Program-made: the position numbers and the translations under genes
The notes under the pieces: model-generated
Seen by the model: only the letters and a program-made list of their open reading frames with translations
Databases searched by the model: none
What the model was told of the DNA's origin: nothing
Shown here: piece by piece, positions 1 to 8,682 of the stretch
Position numbering within the stretch: the stretch's first letter is position 1
Layout: each line of letters starts with the position of its first letter
Assembly (NCBI GenBank): GCA_002771355.1
Contig: PCSU01000004.1
Span: forward strand, 1-18,990
Direction of reading: 5' to 3'
Origin: a candidate division WWE3 bacterium CG22_combo_CG10-13_8_21_14_all_39_12
Lineage (GTDB): Bacteria; Patescibacteriota; 4484-211; GCA-002791395
Length of the DNA stretch: 18,990 bases

Positions 1-55
1 AGACCTCATATAAGTCTTGGGATGAGACCACCTCTCGAAAGATAGTGCCGGATAT

Positions 56-181
56 TTACGGAAACATACCGATGACAATAACTAAAAATCCATATGGAAT
101 ATACAGTAAGGATTGTTGGATAGTGGTAAGATTCCGATTTTGTAAGGGATCAATTGAAACAGTTACGGTAAACTGATTTGG
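56..181 (-). other. Out-of-frame C-terminal anchor of the DUF916-like gene
   Basis: In the frame shifted relative to the upstream gene, this stretch encodes about 41 residues: a beta-strand-like piece (QFTVTVSIDP), then NLTTIQQ and a hydrophobic run (LLYIPYGFLVIVIGMF) that would be a membrane helix, with a TAA stop at 56-58. It reads like the missing end of the protein encoded just upstream. Adding one base to the AAA run at 170-172 (TTT on the coding strand) would join the frames and give a protein of about 314 residues ending in the membrane segment. The shifted frame has a stop just upstream (about 187-189), so the break lies within about 163-190. Whether this is a sequencing error, a true mutation or a recoding event cannot be told from sequence alone. 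Confidence 0.55.
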
Positions 182-999
182 TATAAATTAAATGCCTTGA
201 GTTCACTAAATACACCTTTAAAGTGAGGCATAATTTCTAAAACGCCATTATCACTTTCGACAATTTGCACAAGTCTAGAAGATCCTGATAATACGTTAAG
301 CGGCAATATCAATGAAGAATATATATTTTCACCCCAAACATCTGTTACCGTAACCTGGCCGTTCATAGGGAACCGAATAGACCCTTCATTCGTAACACTG
401 AATGTTTCCACAATCGGCAATCTAAATACAAACAAATTACTATCACTGTTTTTAATCGACAATTTTGGCACATATGGTTCATCTGATGACAAGACAGTTA
501 TCAGTACATTTGAACCAATTTTAGCAACGTGAGAAACGTTCTGCCAAGAGGAGCCTGTCTGGCCTCTATTCTCAGCAAATAACACGAGGTTGTAATCCCC
601 CCTCATTGCATCCGGAGGAATCTGTATTAAGTATCCAACCTGCACACTTGAAATCTCATTATTCTTTCCACCTACAACAAAATCATTGTTCTCGAATGAA
701 ACCCACGATACGGAGTCATCAGCACTATCTACAACCTCTATATACCCCAAATTCCCTTTAGGTACAAATGATTTGGCACTCATGATAACTTGTTCCCCTG
801 TCTTTGCAAAAACTGTTACAACACCTTGAATTCGTTCCCCTGGCAATGATGTAATTTCTATGATTGGAGGATCAATTCCAACGATTACAGTATTGGCATA
901 AACAGCTTCACCACCTACAATTAAGCAGAGTAATACAAAAACTGCTACAGCAATGATTGCCATGTGCTTTTTTTGAAGGTTATTAATTATCTTCATCAT
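163..999 (-). CDS. Secreted DUF916-like (WxL-interacting-like) surface protein, frame broken at C-terminus
   Basis: A 278-residue exported protein of predicted beta-sandwich type. Residues about 12-35 form a signal peptide or N-terminal membrane segment (AIIAVAVFVLLCLIVGG) followed by VYAN. The start of the mature part (VGIDPPIIEITSLPGERIQG) and the later block ending SVTNEGSIRFPMNGQVTVTD resemble the two Ig-like domains of DUF916/WxL-interacting proteins, which bind peptidoglycan and partner surface proteins in Firmicutes. This is a family-level resemblance, not a firm assignment. It starts 1 nt after the stop of the upstream WxL-like gene, so the two are probably co-translated and act together outside the membrane. 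The frame ends at a TAA at 163-165, just before an out-of-frame membrane anchor. As read, the protein would be secreted but not C-terminally anchored. Confidence 0.75.
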   Translation of the reverse strand: MMKIINNLQKKHMAIIAVAVFVLLCLIVGGEAVYANTVIVGIDPPIIEITSLPGERIQGVVTVFAKTGEQVIMSAKSFVPKGNLGYIEVVDSADDSVSWVSFENNDFVVGGKNNEISSVQVGYLIQIPPDAMRGDYNLVLFAENRGQTGSSWQNVSHVAKIGSNVLITVLSSDEPYVPKLSIKNSDSNLFVFRLPIVETFSVTNEGSIRFPMNGQVTVTDVWGENIYSSLILPLNVLSGSSRLVQIVESDNGVLEIMPHFKGVFSELKAFNLYQISLP

Positions 1000-1000
1000 A

Positions 1001-1726
1001 TTAAAAAGTTCCAGTAGCTACGTAGGTTACTACATTTTGATACTGGCCTGATTCCTGTACGTTAGAAATATTTACTTTATACCCAACCTGAACTTCACTT
1101 GTTGAAGTGACACCATTTCTACTCATAACTACAACCGGAGATTCGACACAACTCTCATCTGCAAAGGAACGATATCCAGATGTAAAGACTGCATCAGTCC
1201 CCGTAATATTGGAAAGGGTATATCCCATTCCATACGTGGTAGACAACAACCAATCCCCTTGATTTGTATGTGTAATATCTGCATTGTCTCCAACAACATC
1301 GTCAATAAATACCGTTCCTGGATAACCAACACTTTCAAGCTGGTGATTTTCCTGTGATGTAACTTGATACCCAAAAGCCGCGCCACTGGTAACGGTAATG
1401 TTAGTAGTATCTGTTTGAGGAGTTTGCGGAGATAGCGTTCCAAAATTAATTATGCTATTCGAGAGGCTAAACGTAAATGGAGCAATAGTATTTACATACT
1501 GAAACCCTGCTTTGATTGTATAACTTCCTGAGCTTGACTGGCCTGGGCTCAACTCACCTGCTGTATCGGTAAGAGTATAACTCGTACTCGATTTTTCCCC
1601 TGCTGTAAAGTTAAAATTTCCCATTTGTACTTTGTAACTACTAGACTCAGAGTCCTGAGCTATAGAAATATAAGGAAATAATAAAAAGATCAAAACAAAA
1701 ACAATAAAAGACTTACGAATCTGCAT
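1001..1726 (-). CDS. Secreted WxL-like beta-rich surface protein
   Basis: A 241-residue protein with a clear signal peptide (residues about 6-23, FIVFVLIFLLFPYISIAQ). The N-terminal half contains SYKVQMGNFNFTAGEKSS and GSYTIKAGFQYV, a pattern I associate with exported proteins in CPR genomes. The C-terminal half (FSLSNSIINFGTL, then NITVTSGAAFGYQV, ending QYQNVVTYVATGTF) has the layout of a WxL-like wall-binding domain: FG near the start, a T-rich strand, and a final strand with an aromatic/hydrophobic end. It has no C-terminal membrane helix. It is followed 1 nt later by the DUF916-like gene, matching the WxL plus WxL-interacting-protein pairing of Firmicutes. Ligand unknown; the family assignment is moderate. 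Confidence 0.7.
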   Translation of the reverse strand: MQIRKSFIVFVLIFLLFPYISIAQDSESSSYKVQMGNFNFTAGEKSSTSYTLTDTAGELSPGQSSSGSYTIKAGFQYVNTIAPFTFSLSNSIINFGTLSPQTPQTDTTNITVTSGAAFGYQVTSQENHQLESVGYPGTVFIDDVVGDNADITHTNQGDWLLSTTYGMGYTLSNITGTDAVFTSGYRSFADESCVESPVVVMSRNGVTSTSEVQVGYKVNISNVQESGQYQNVVTYVATGTF

Positions 1727-1732
1727 AAAAAT

Positions 1733-1741
1733 AGTGTACCA
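1733..1741 (-). promoter_or_regulatory. Extended -10 promoter for WxL-like gene (leaderless spacing)
   Basis: On the coding strand this reads TGG-TACACT, an extended -10 element whose last base is 6 nt before the ATG at 1724-1726. Transcription starting 6-7 nt after the -10 would begin on the start codon, so the message would be leaderless. No clear -35 is visible. Confidence 0.4.
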
Positions 1742-1762
1742 TCACCAACTCAGAAATTGCAG

Positions 1763-3838
1763 CTACTGTTGGGTGGTTTCACTTAATCGAGTGTTTACAA
1801 CATCAAGATCTTGTTGTGCTCGATCATGCTCAGGACCCTCATTAGCAACCAATCGCAATACTGTTTCTAATTCAGTTTTGGCTAAATCATATCTTTCAGC
1901 TGCATTGTAAACAGCTGCCAAGTTATAATGGGCATTCGCATAATCAGACTTCAAGTTAATAGCATTCAATAGTACTGACTCAGCTCTTGCAAGGTTATCT
2001 TCACGTGTTGTTGGGGTAGCTGGTACATTTTCTCCAGGAGCTTCTCCGGTAGTCCCTTCTTCTGGTGTTGAAAGAGCAAGTGTAAGGTATAACCCACCAA
2101 GATCAACATATAATCGTGGATCGCTAGGAGCAAGATTAATCGCATTAAGGTATGATTCTAGTGCCCACTGATCAGCGCCAGTAGCAACTCCAAGCAAATT
2201 TCGATAAACATTTGCTCTTACCTGCCAGTTTGCAGCACTTACTGGATTTAATAGTTCTGTTGTTACTCGTACTTGTCGGATAGCTTCATCAATTAACGTA
2301 AGAATGTCACTTCGATCTGTATCTGTAAGTTCTTCTCCACGAACTTGTGCAATTGCATTAGCAAATGAAATATTTGTTTCGGCATAACCCCGATGGTATG
2401 CATCACGATATCCATTTAAATTAATTGCCTTACCCTGCGCATTGTATATTTCTGAAGCAGGTGCATTCTGAGCAATTAATCTTAGAGACGTGGCATATGC
2501 AACATTACTTCTAAAGTCCTGTACTGTAAAGAATAATATTGTTATGGAAATAGCTAAAACTGGTATCGAGACTATCCATGGCAATAATTGACTATGTGAG
2601 CCTTCTTTATTTTTCCCAGTAATTGCTGAAAAACTTAACTCTACTTCTTCAACTAACTCACCTGAACCTGATTGTAACTTTTCTACGGACATCCATAGTG
2701 CAAGCATCATGAATAATAAAATTGAAGTTAGCACTGTCGATGAAACAAATAGGTATATTACTAATAAACTAACTACTGCAAGTGCCGCAGGGTATTTAAC
2801 TCGAGAAATTGCATCTGAAGCAGGAGACACTGCTAATACTTTTCGAGCAGCAAACACGACCCGTAAAACAAATGTCGCAAAAGCAATAAGTCCTATTACA
2901 CCAGCAGTTGTTAGCAAAGTCATGTACTCACTTCCAGACCTGTCAAAAATAACGTTCCAGTAATCAGTCCCGTTAATTCCTGCTGAACGGTATGCATTAT
3001 ATGCAGTGGAGTATGTAGAAAGACCTGTGCCAAACCAAGGATAGTCTCTAATTGCTGACGAAGCAATTCTCCACGATGTTGTAAAGGCAGGTTGAATCGG
3101 TGTTGCACCCTGTGAAGGAATCCCAGGAATGTAATAACCTAACCACAATACAAGTGCTACCCCAATCACACCCGTTACTAGACCCAACGTGCCCAACGCA
3201 ATGGTGTTTTTCGCCTTTATTTCATTAAAAAGCAATATGATTGCAAAAAACAGTGCAACTAAAAACAATACAATAGTTGAATTCACTGCTCCTGCAGGTG
3301 AAAATCCATCTACAGTCAAAGTACCCAGAAAAGTGTTTGTCGTGTTTGAAAAAAGCGAATCAAAAACATTAAAATAACCAAGTATAGCCACAATTGCTAC
3401 CACAAAAACTGACGAAACAAACGATATCACCATTAACCAAACCTTTTTCATTTCGTCTACATTTGTAACAATCACATAGAACAGAACAATGAGTGAAAAC
3501 ATCTCTACAGCAGTCCAGTGCCAACTATTAAATGATCCAAAAATCGATGTGTAACGAGAAACCGAATACCATGTTGAAATAAGAAAGGCTGCAAGTAATA
3601 ATACTAATGGAATATCAAAAGGTGTACGGGAAACAACTACCTTTTTTCGTAGTAAAAACGAAACAATCCACAAGACAAGCATTACTGATGTTGTACCAAT
3701 AAGCAACACCAATTTATTGTACTCATTAAACTCAGTGGTGATAGGTAACATAAAGAGTGGAAGAACAAAAAAGAAAGCTATTGATATCCACGTTATTGCG
3801 GATGAAATTTTCTGTGCAATTATTTCATTACGATTCAT
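1763..3838 (-). CDS. O-antigen ligase/Wzy-like polytopic membrane protein with C-terminal TPRs
   Basis: A 691-residue protein, likely involved in polymerising or transferring a surface glycan at the membrane. The N-terminal ~430 residues hold about ten hydrophobic helices. Between them lies the O-antigen-ligase hallmark: WRIASSAIRDYPWFGTGLST followed by SEYMTLLTTAGVIGLIAF, i.e. P-x-x-G-x-G then a loop and a G-rich helix. After a last membrane helix (about 425-445) come roughly 240 residues of helical repeats of TPR type (for example DPRLYVDLGGLYLTLAL and YANAHYNLAAVYNAAERYDL) ahead of a polar tail. The reading frame extends upstream to a TTG at 3874, but that TTG is the first three bases of a consensus -35 box, so I chose the ATG at 3838. 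The substrate glycan is unknown; no other glycan genes are in the window. Confidence 0.8.
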   Translation of the reverse strand: MNRNEIIAQKISSAITWISIAFFFVLPLFMLPITTEFNEYNKLVLLIGTTSVMLVLWIVSFLLRKKVVVSRTPFDIPLVLLLAAFLISTWYSVSRYTSIFGSFNSWHWTAVEMFSLIVLFYVIVTNVDEMKKVWLMVISFVSSVFVVAIVAILGYFNVFDSLFSNTTNTFLGTLTVDGFSPAGAVNSTIVLFLVALFFAIILLFNEIKAKNTIALGTLGLVTGVIGVALVLWLGYYIPGIPSQGATPIQPAFTTSWRIASSAIRDYPWFGTGLSTYSTAYNAYRSAGINGTDYWNVIFDRSGSEYMTLLTTAGVIGLIAFATFVLRVVFAARKVLAVSPASDAISRVKYPAALAVVSLLVIYLFVSSTVLTSILLFMMLALWMSVEKLQSGSGELVEEVELSFSAITGKNKEGSHSQLLPWIVSIPVLAISITILFFTVQDFRSNVAYATSLRLIAQNAPASEIYNAQGKAINLNGYRDAYHRGYAETNISFANAIAQVRGEELTDTDRSDILTLIDEAIRQVRVTTELLNPVSAANWQVRANVYRNLLGVATGADQWALESYLNAINLAPSDPRLYVDLGGLYLTLALSTPEEGTTGEAPGENVPATPTTREDNLARAESVLLNAINLKSDYANAHYNLAAVYNAAERYDLAKTELETVLRLVANEGPEHDRAQQDLDVVNTRLSETTQQ

Positions 3839-3847
3839 GTTGTTTAG

Positions 3848-3874
3848 AGTATAAATTCCAATGACTGTTGTCAA
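3848..3874 (-). promoter_or_regulatory. Sigma-70-type promoter for Wzy-like gene
   Basis: Coding strand: TTGACA (3869-3874), 15-bp spacer, TATACT (3848-3853). The -35 is a perfect match and the -10 is 5/6; the spacer is 2 bp shorter than ideal. The -10 ends 9 nt before the ATG, predicting a leader of only a few bases. It shows that the longer TTG-initiated reading frame is not the real gene start. Confidence 0.6.
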
Positions 3875-3925
3875 TACTCAAAATCCTCGAGGGAAAAGTG
3901 CCGGTATTAACCTCAACTAAAGCAT

Positions 3926-5062
3926 TTATTCACTAAGCGCCTTAAGAGTTGCAGTCACGTTAATATTCTTTCCATCCCTAATAATCACTAGTGAAACCTT
4001 ATCTCCAACATTGTAAAATAAAATCTCATCTGCCAACATATGGTCATCATCTATCGTGACATCTCCAACCTTTGTAATAACATCTCCAACTTTAACTCCA
4101 GCGATTTCAGCCGCACTTCCGGGAACAACAACTTGTACGAGGGCTCCAGTAGGATAACCTGACTCCTTAGAAATATCGGTTGTAACAATACTGTAACTAA
4201 TTCCTAAAAACGGTTTTTCCCTTAAAGTCCCCGCCTTAATATCATCAAGTAATTTTGCTACCCTACTGACTGGAATAGCAAAACCAATATTCTCACCGTC
4301 ACTACTTACCGCAACATTAACTCCCACAACCTGACCAGAAAGGTTAAGTAAAGGCCCTCCAGAATTGCCTGGATTAAGTGCAGCATCTGTTTGTATCACA
4401 TCATCTAACTGTTCCTGAAATCTTCCAAACCCACTCCCCGTTGTAATTCCCCTACCAATACCTGATATCACACCTTTTGTAACAGAATTGCTAAACCTGC
4501 CAAGAGCATTACCTATGGCAATAACTGTTTGACCAACTTGAATTTCATTTGAATCTCCCATCTCCAATTCTGGAGCTACAAGATCTGAAACCTCTAATAT
4601 AGCTAAGTCATTAAATGGATCCCGAATAATATTTGTAACTTCATGCTTCTCACCCTTTGAATCGACAATACTATATGTAGCGTTTAGATCACTTACCACA
4701 TGCTTATTGCTAATAATTGTATTTTTGCTTACAACAAATCCTGTTCCTATTGACGATTCTTGACTCTGGGGTCGAGAGAAAAAGTCATACGATATTGATT
4801 TCTCTGCAACAGAAACGACAGAAGGTGATGAACTTTCAACAACATCTATTGTCGCTGACTCCTCCGTAACTACCCGTATGATGGTATGGTCAGCCTGTGA
4901 TGCAGAACCAGTAACCATCTTTGAATATAGTGATGAAAAACCCTCAATAATACTTTCTTGATTTGAGATAATTGGAAATATCACTATTACAGTAGTAATT
5001 ACCACGGTAACTAGAATTACGATTGTCTGAATTTTTAGCTTTTTTTTGTAGTCTATATCCAT
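3926..5062 (-). CDS. htrA: HtrA/DegP-like membrane-anchored serine protease with PDZ domain
   Basis: A 378-residue envelope quality-control protease. Residues about 11-32 form a single N-terminal membrane anchor, placing the enzyme outside the membrane. The trypsin-like domain (about 75-275) has a complete triad: His121 in SNKHVVSD, Asp152 in DPFNDLAIL and Ser234 in NPGNSGGPLL. One PDZ domain follows (about 285-375), including GSAAEIAGVKVGDVITKVG. Length and layout (anchor, protease, one PDZ) are those of the DegS/HtrA-like single-PDZ group. It lies 54 nt downstream of the S41 protease gene, so two PDZ proteases are adjacent and likely act together on misfolded or surface proteins. A CATAAT box ends 11 nt before the ATG (5074-5079), a possible own promoter. 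Confidence 0.95.
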   Translation of the reverse strand: MDIDYKKKLKIQTIVILVTVVITTVIVIFPIISNQESIIEGFSSLYSKMVTGSASQADHTIIRVVTEESATIDVVESSSPSVVSVAEKSISYDFFSRPQSQESSIGTGFVVSKNTIISNKHVVSDLNATYSIVDSKGEKHEVTNIIRDPFNDLAILEVSDLVAPELEMGDSNEIQVGQTVIAIGNALGRFSNSVTKGVISGIGRGITTGSGFGRFQEQLDDVIQTDAALNPGNSGGPLLNLSGQVVGVNVAVSSDGENIGFAIPVSRVAKLLDDIKAGTLREKPFLGISYSIVTTDISKESGYPTGALVQVVVPGSAAEIAGVKVGDVITKVGDVTIDDDHMLADEILFYNVGDKVSLVIIRDGKNINVTATLKALSE

Positions 5063-5116
5063 AATATTAGTAAATTATGCAAACGAACTACCCATAATAC
5101 GCATTACGCACGACAA

Positions 5117-6403
5117 TTATTTCAACAATTCATACGCCTTAAGAAGCTGTAGATCGTTAACATTTTCACTATCTGAATATGGTCCTGTTTGATCTTCTGT
5201 TTCAACGACATAATCGGGAGTTAAACCTTCACCGTGAATATTTTGATCGTTAGGAAGTAACCATCGGGCAACTGTTATATGAACTCCTGCCCCACCCTCT
5301 AACTCAACAGCTTCCTGAACGGTACCTTTCCCAAATGATCCAACTCCAACAAGTTCGGCTCTACCTCTAGCCTGAAGAGCACCGGCAAGGATCTCGGATG
5401 CACTGGCAGAACCTTCATTAATAAGAACTACAACGGGAATATCACACAACTTGCAGGTATGATCAACAGTAAATTCTTCCACGTCGGTACGTGATTCTCT
5501 CTTTACAACAACACCATCACTAAAAAAATCTGACCCAAGATAAATTGCTGCACTTAACAGTCCCCCAGGGTTATTGCGAACATCCAGGATTATTGATTTA
5601 GCTCCTGAAAACTTTGCGTCCCTAACAACCTCATCCCATGTACTTACAGTATCTGAACCAAAACGAAGAACTCTAATGTGCGCTACGTTGGTCTCATTAC
5701 CCTCTTCATCCTTGACCCAACTTAAACGTACAGCAGGAAGTTGTATCGTACTTCTTTCAATTTCTACATCAAAAGGATCAAAACTATTTCCTAGACGAAC
5801 CAACGAAAGAGTTACGCTAGAACCTGCTTCTCCCCGAATACGTTGAACAGCCTTTTCAATTGTCCACCCAGCCGTGCTTTCCCCATCAACGCCAATAATA
5901 TAATCTGCAGCCTTGACCCCTGCCTTTTGGGCTGGAGACTCATCAAGTGGAGATATAATCACCAGTTGATCGTCTTTGTATCCTAATTGCGCTCCAATTC
6001 CTTCATAAAGACCTTCTAAAGAATCCTTAAAACTTATATTCTCCTCTGGTGAATAATAAGAGGTATACGGATCCCCTGCTGCCTGAACCATACCTCGTAT
6101 CGCTCCGTCGACAATATCTTGCCCCGAAATATTATTTGCATCAAGATATCGAGACTCTAACAAATCAAGAACATCCCAAAAAGGCTTCATATCTAAATTC
6201 TCATTTTTTGAGCCCACATTATTAATAGGGGTAAAAATAGTTGAAACCCCATTACCCAATACTCCAGAAGGTTCCTTGGCGATGTAGCCAAGCGCAAATG
6301 CTCCAACAGCTACCAACAAAACAATACTAAACAACTTTCTTTTAGCATGTATTGTAGATGTGTTTATTTTCTTTTTTATATTGTTTGATGTAGTTTGATA
6401 CAT
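5117..6403 (-). CDS. ctpA: C-terminal processing peptidase, family S41 (CtpA/Prc-like)
   Basis: A 428-residue exported protease that cleaves protein C-termini. Residues about 24-42 form a signal anchor. A linker and helical region (about 70-125, with the family motif GDPYTSYYSPEE) leads to a PDZ domain (about 130-205, with SPLDESPAQKAGVKAADYI) and the S41 protease core (about 235-405). The catalytic Ser334 is in EGSASASEI and the general-base Lys359 in FGKGTVQ, 25 residues apart as in the family. An insertion before the catalytic strand carries a CxxC pair (Cys317, Cys320), unusual and possibly a disulfide or metal site. A TATAAT box (6419-6424) sits 15 nt upstream of the ATG, inside the end of the preceding gene, and may give it its own transcript. 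Confidence 0.95.
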   Translation of the reverse strand: MYQTTSNNIKKKINTSTIHAKRKLFSIVLLVAVGAFALGYIAKEPSGVLGNGVSTIFTPINNVGSKNENLDMKPFWDVLDLLESRYLDANNISGQDIVDGAIRGMVQAAGDPYTSYYSPEENISFKDSLEGLYEGIGAQLGYKDDQLVIISPLDESPAQKAGVKAADYIIGVDGESTAGWTIEKAVQRIRGEAGSSVTLSLVRLGNSFDPFDVEIERSTIQLPAVRLSWVKDEEGNETNVAHIRVLRFGSDTVSTWDEVVRDAKFSGAKSIILDVRNNPGGLLSAAIYLGSDFFSDGVVVKRESRTDVEEFTVDHTCKLCDIPVVVLINEGSASASEILAGALQARGRAELVGVGSFGKGTVQEAVELEGGAGVHITVARWLLPNDQNIHGEGLTPDYVVETEDQTGPYSDSENVNDLQLLKAYELLK

Positions 6404-6414
6404 ACCTATAGTTT

Positions 6415-7470
6415 CTATATTATAATCTCCAAGTCGGTAACGGGCACAACAATTTCAATCCCATCGCGAAGTACAACACTAACTAGTTCATTCTTAACGT
6501 CAAGAGACTTAACTATACCATGTTGTGCGTAGTAATCGTTATGCAAAATCCTAACACTATCCCCGTTGGCAACAGACCTAAACTCTCTCCATTCCTTAAC
6601 TCGATTCGTGCCTAAACTTGCAGTCCGTGAAGCAGGCATAATAAGCATACTGTCTTCAGGTTCAAAAAATACACGCTGTTGAGTAGACTCCTTTAGCATA
6701 TCGTACACCACACTACTTATTTCAGACATTCCATAACCCTCGATAGCCAATAACGAGATACCCACGTTTTCAAACCTCCCCTTACTCCCCGTAAGACGCA
6801 AAAAATCCTCGTAGTGAACTCCTCCAGTAACAACTGCCTGTACGCCTACTGAAAGGGCCTTATATAGAGCATCAAGAGTAATCCCACTACCCCCAAATAC
6901 GATTTTACCCTCATGCCCTGCAGTAAACTGATCAGCCTGAAGGGGAATGTCTTTGTAACCGATTTCAACCAAACTCCCTTCTCTCTGTATCCCAAAACTA
7001 ATTGTGCTATGTATCGTATTTACCGCAGCATCTATACCTACAAACTTATCTGGCTGTATTTCAAGTATCTTACCAAAAACCCCTGCAATAGCCTTTTGTT
7101 CTTCGGGAAGGTATTGCATCGTTATTCGACCACTGTCAGGATCAAAACTAATGAAAATCCCATTCATGGGACTCTTAAATACTTGCTCTCGAAGTCCAAA
7201 CAGCTGCTTCTTACGTGCAAGCACTTCTCCACTGTATACCCGGGTACCAATTGTCTTTACAAGCGTATTTGAAACCTGAGACACGTCCACCCCAAACATT
7301 TGTGCAATATTAAATGTTCTGAAACCAGCTCGCCTCCAACTTGTTGCCACAATTGTTTCTGGACTTACCTCATCACCAACCGAAACTTTAATATCACTCT
7401 GTAACCCCACGAGACGGTTAAATCGATAGATAACATCTTTCTGGTAATATCTTTTAGCATACGTAATCAT
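6415..7470 (-). CDS. Conserved protein of unknown function with KOW-like C-terminus, partner of GlmL-like protein
   Basis: A 351-residue protein I cannot assign to a characterised family. It has no signal peptide or membrane helix. The N-terminal third contains two barrel-sandwich-like stretches (KVSVGDEVSPETIVAT and GTRVYSGEVLARKK). The middle has a glycine-rich segment (VFGGSGITLDALYKAL, then VQAVVTGGVHYEDFLRL). The last ~50 residues (GDSVRILHNDYYAQHGIVKS to DGIEIVVPVTDLEI) look like a KOW/SH3-like beta-barrel as found in NusG and some ribosomal proteins. Its ATG overlaps the TGA of the GlmL-like gene (ATGA), so the two are translationally coupled and probably work as a unit. The KOW-like end could suggest nucleic-acid or protein binding, but this is inference. 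Confidence 0.75.
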   Translation of the reverse strand: MITYAKRYYQKDVIYRFNRLVGLQSDIKVSVGDEVSPETIVATSWRRAGFRTFNIAQMFGVDVSQVSNTLVKTIGTRVYSGEVLARKKQLFGLREQVFKSPMNGIFISFDPDSGRITMQYLPEEQKAIAGVFGKILEIQPDKFVGIDAAVNTIHSTISFGIQREGSLVEIGYKDIPLQADQFTAGHEGKIVFGGSGITLDALYKALSVGVQAVVTGGVHYEDFLRLTGSKGRFENVGISLLAIEGYGMSEISSVVYDMLKESTQQRVFFEPEDSMLIMPASRTASLGTNRVKEWREFRSVANGDSVRILHNDYYAQHGIVKSLDVKNELVSVVLRDGIEIVVPVTDLEIII

Positions 7471-8582
7471 AGATTGCTAACCCACTTTCTATACTGCCTT
7501 GCATAAGATTTGTCTTGGAAATAGCTTTTAATTGGTCTACCTCTCATATCAACAAGGACCCCGAGCCTCCCACCTCGAATATCTGAGTTTGGTGAATACC
7601 CTTTAACCTCGACTTCACGATTTACAGTAAACACCATATCACCTGTTTGATCCCCCGAGACTGGAACAACAACAACCTCACCCGTCCTAGCAGATAAAAC
7701 CATTGGTTCGCTAAGCCCAAAATCAAAAACAATCTCCCCTAAATCCTCAAACCACTTTTGTCGATGAGACAATGTTACAAGTGTACCTTGCAATTCAAGC
7801 CCTAGCTCCCCAACGTCATACAAGGTATCGGGAACAATATATGAAAGTGATGACAAAACATTATTTGAATCTAGGAGTATCTGCCACACACCATCCAGCT
7901 CAAGGCCATCAATAATTGAAAAAATATACTCTTCAAGATTCCCTTCCTGAGAAAAAATCTCGCCCGACAATACCACTCGATTAACTGAATGTTGAACCTC
8001 TTGAAGGCCCGTATTTGTAACCTGAACTTGAACCTCTGAAGATACTGCGCTTAAGATAGCAAAGAGCACTGCACTAAGAGCTGATTCTGAGCCTTTCCCA
8101 GCCGAAAGCATGGGATATTGTATTCTTCTTCCAATTACATCAAATTGATGTGTCTTATTACCAGCGCCCGTTATATCAAACCATGTATTGAATTTTTCAA
8201 CCCCACCAATACTTATAACATCTCCAACTCCTGCCCCCCACCCATAAGGAAGACTCTTAGTTTGTCTATTTCGCCCATATGTACTAACGGCAACAATCGT
8301 CTCTTTCGAGTCAATTCTTATAGAAACGCTAGTTCCATAGCTTGAAAGTGAGTCTGTAATCTGGGAAATACGTGACTGCCTGTCGTCTACAACTTCAACG
8401 GAATTATATTCCGACTCGTAATATTGCTTCATTGCCCGTACCATATCTCCTGTTGAAGCAGATGTAGGCATCTTATGGTGAGCTCTAAAGAAGAAAGATC
8501 CCTCGGGGATACGTTCAAAGATAAGACCATGCACGTACTGGTTGGCAACTTCAATAACTAACGTTTTATTTTGTGAATCCAT
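7467..8582 (-). CDS. Divergent GlmL/MutL-like (ASKHA-fold) protein
   Basis: A 371-residue cytoplasmic protein. The C-terminal block GGRLGVLVDMRGRPI followed by a basic tail (SYARQYRKWVSNL) resembles the conserved end of the GlmL/MutL family, an actin/Hsp70-like (ASKHA) group known as accessory protein of B12-dependent glutamate mutase. The N-terminus (KTLVIEVANQYVHGLIFE) sits where the phosphate-1 loop would be but lacks its usual DxGxT residues, and RVVLSGEIFS could match the adenosine-binding strand. The protein is shorter than classical GlmL (about 460). No mutase subunit is present, so the classical role is unlikely. A longer frame starting at TTG 8621 exists; I prefer the ATG at 8582, which has promoter-like TATA sequence just upstream. 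Coupled by ATGA overlap to the next gene. Function unknown. Confidence 0.55.
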   Translation of the reverse strand: MDSQNKTLVIEVANQYVHGLIFERIPEGSFFFRAHHKMPTSASTGDMVRAMKQYYESEYNSVEVVDDRQSRISQITDSLSSYGTSVSIRIDSKETIVAVSTYGRNRQTKSLPYGWGAGVGDVISIGGVEKFNTWFDITGAGNKTHQFDVIGRRIQYPMLSAGKGSESALSAVLFAILSAVSSEVQVQVTNTGLQEVQHSVNRVVLSGEIFSQEGNLEEYIFSIIDGLELDGVWQILLDSNNVLSSLSYIVPDTLYDVGELGLELQGTLVTLSHRQKWFEDLGEIVFDFGLSEPMVLSARTGEVVVVPVSGDQTGDMVFTVNREVEVKGYSPNSDIRGGRLGVLVDMRGRPIKSYFQDKSYARQYRKWVSNL

Positions 8583-8682
8583 GGGCACTGTTATATGTAT
8601 ATCATTGTATCGTACAAACAATACATATAAAAAGGACTAACTATCTGCATTAATCGTAAAGTCTTTAAGAAAGATCTATGTA

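Noticed and set aside
3839..3874. TTG start extending the Wzy-like protein by 12 residues
   Set aside because: The TTG is part of the -35 TTGACA and the extension would cover the promoter; the ATG at 3838 fits better.
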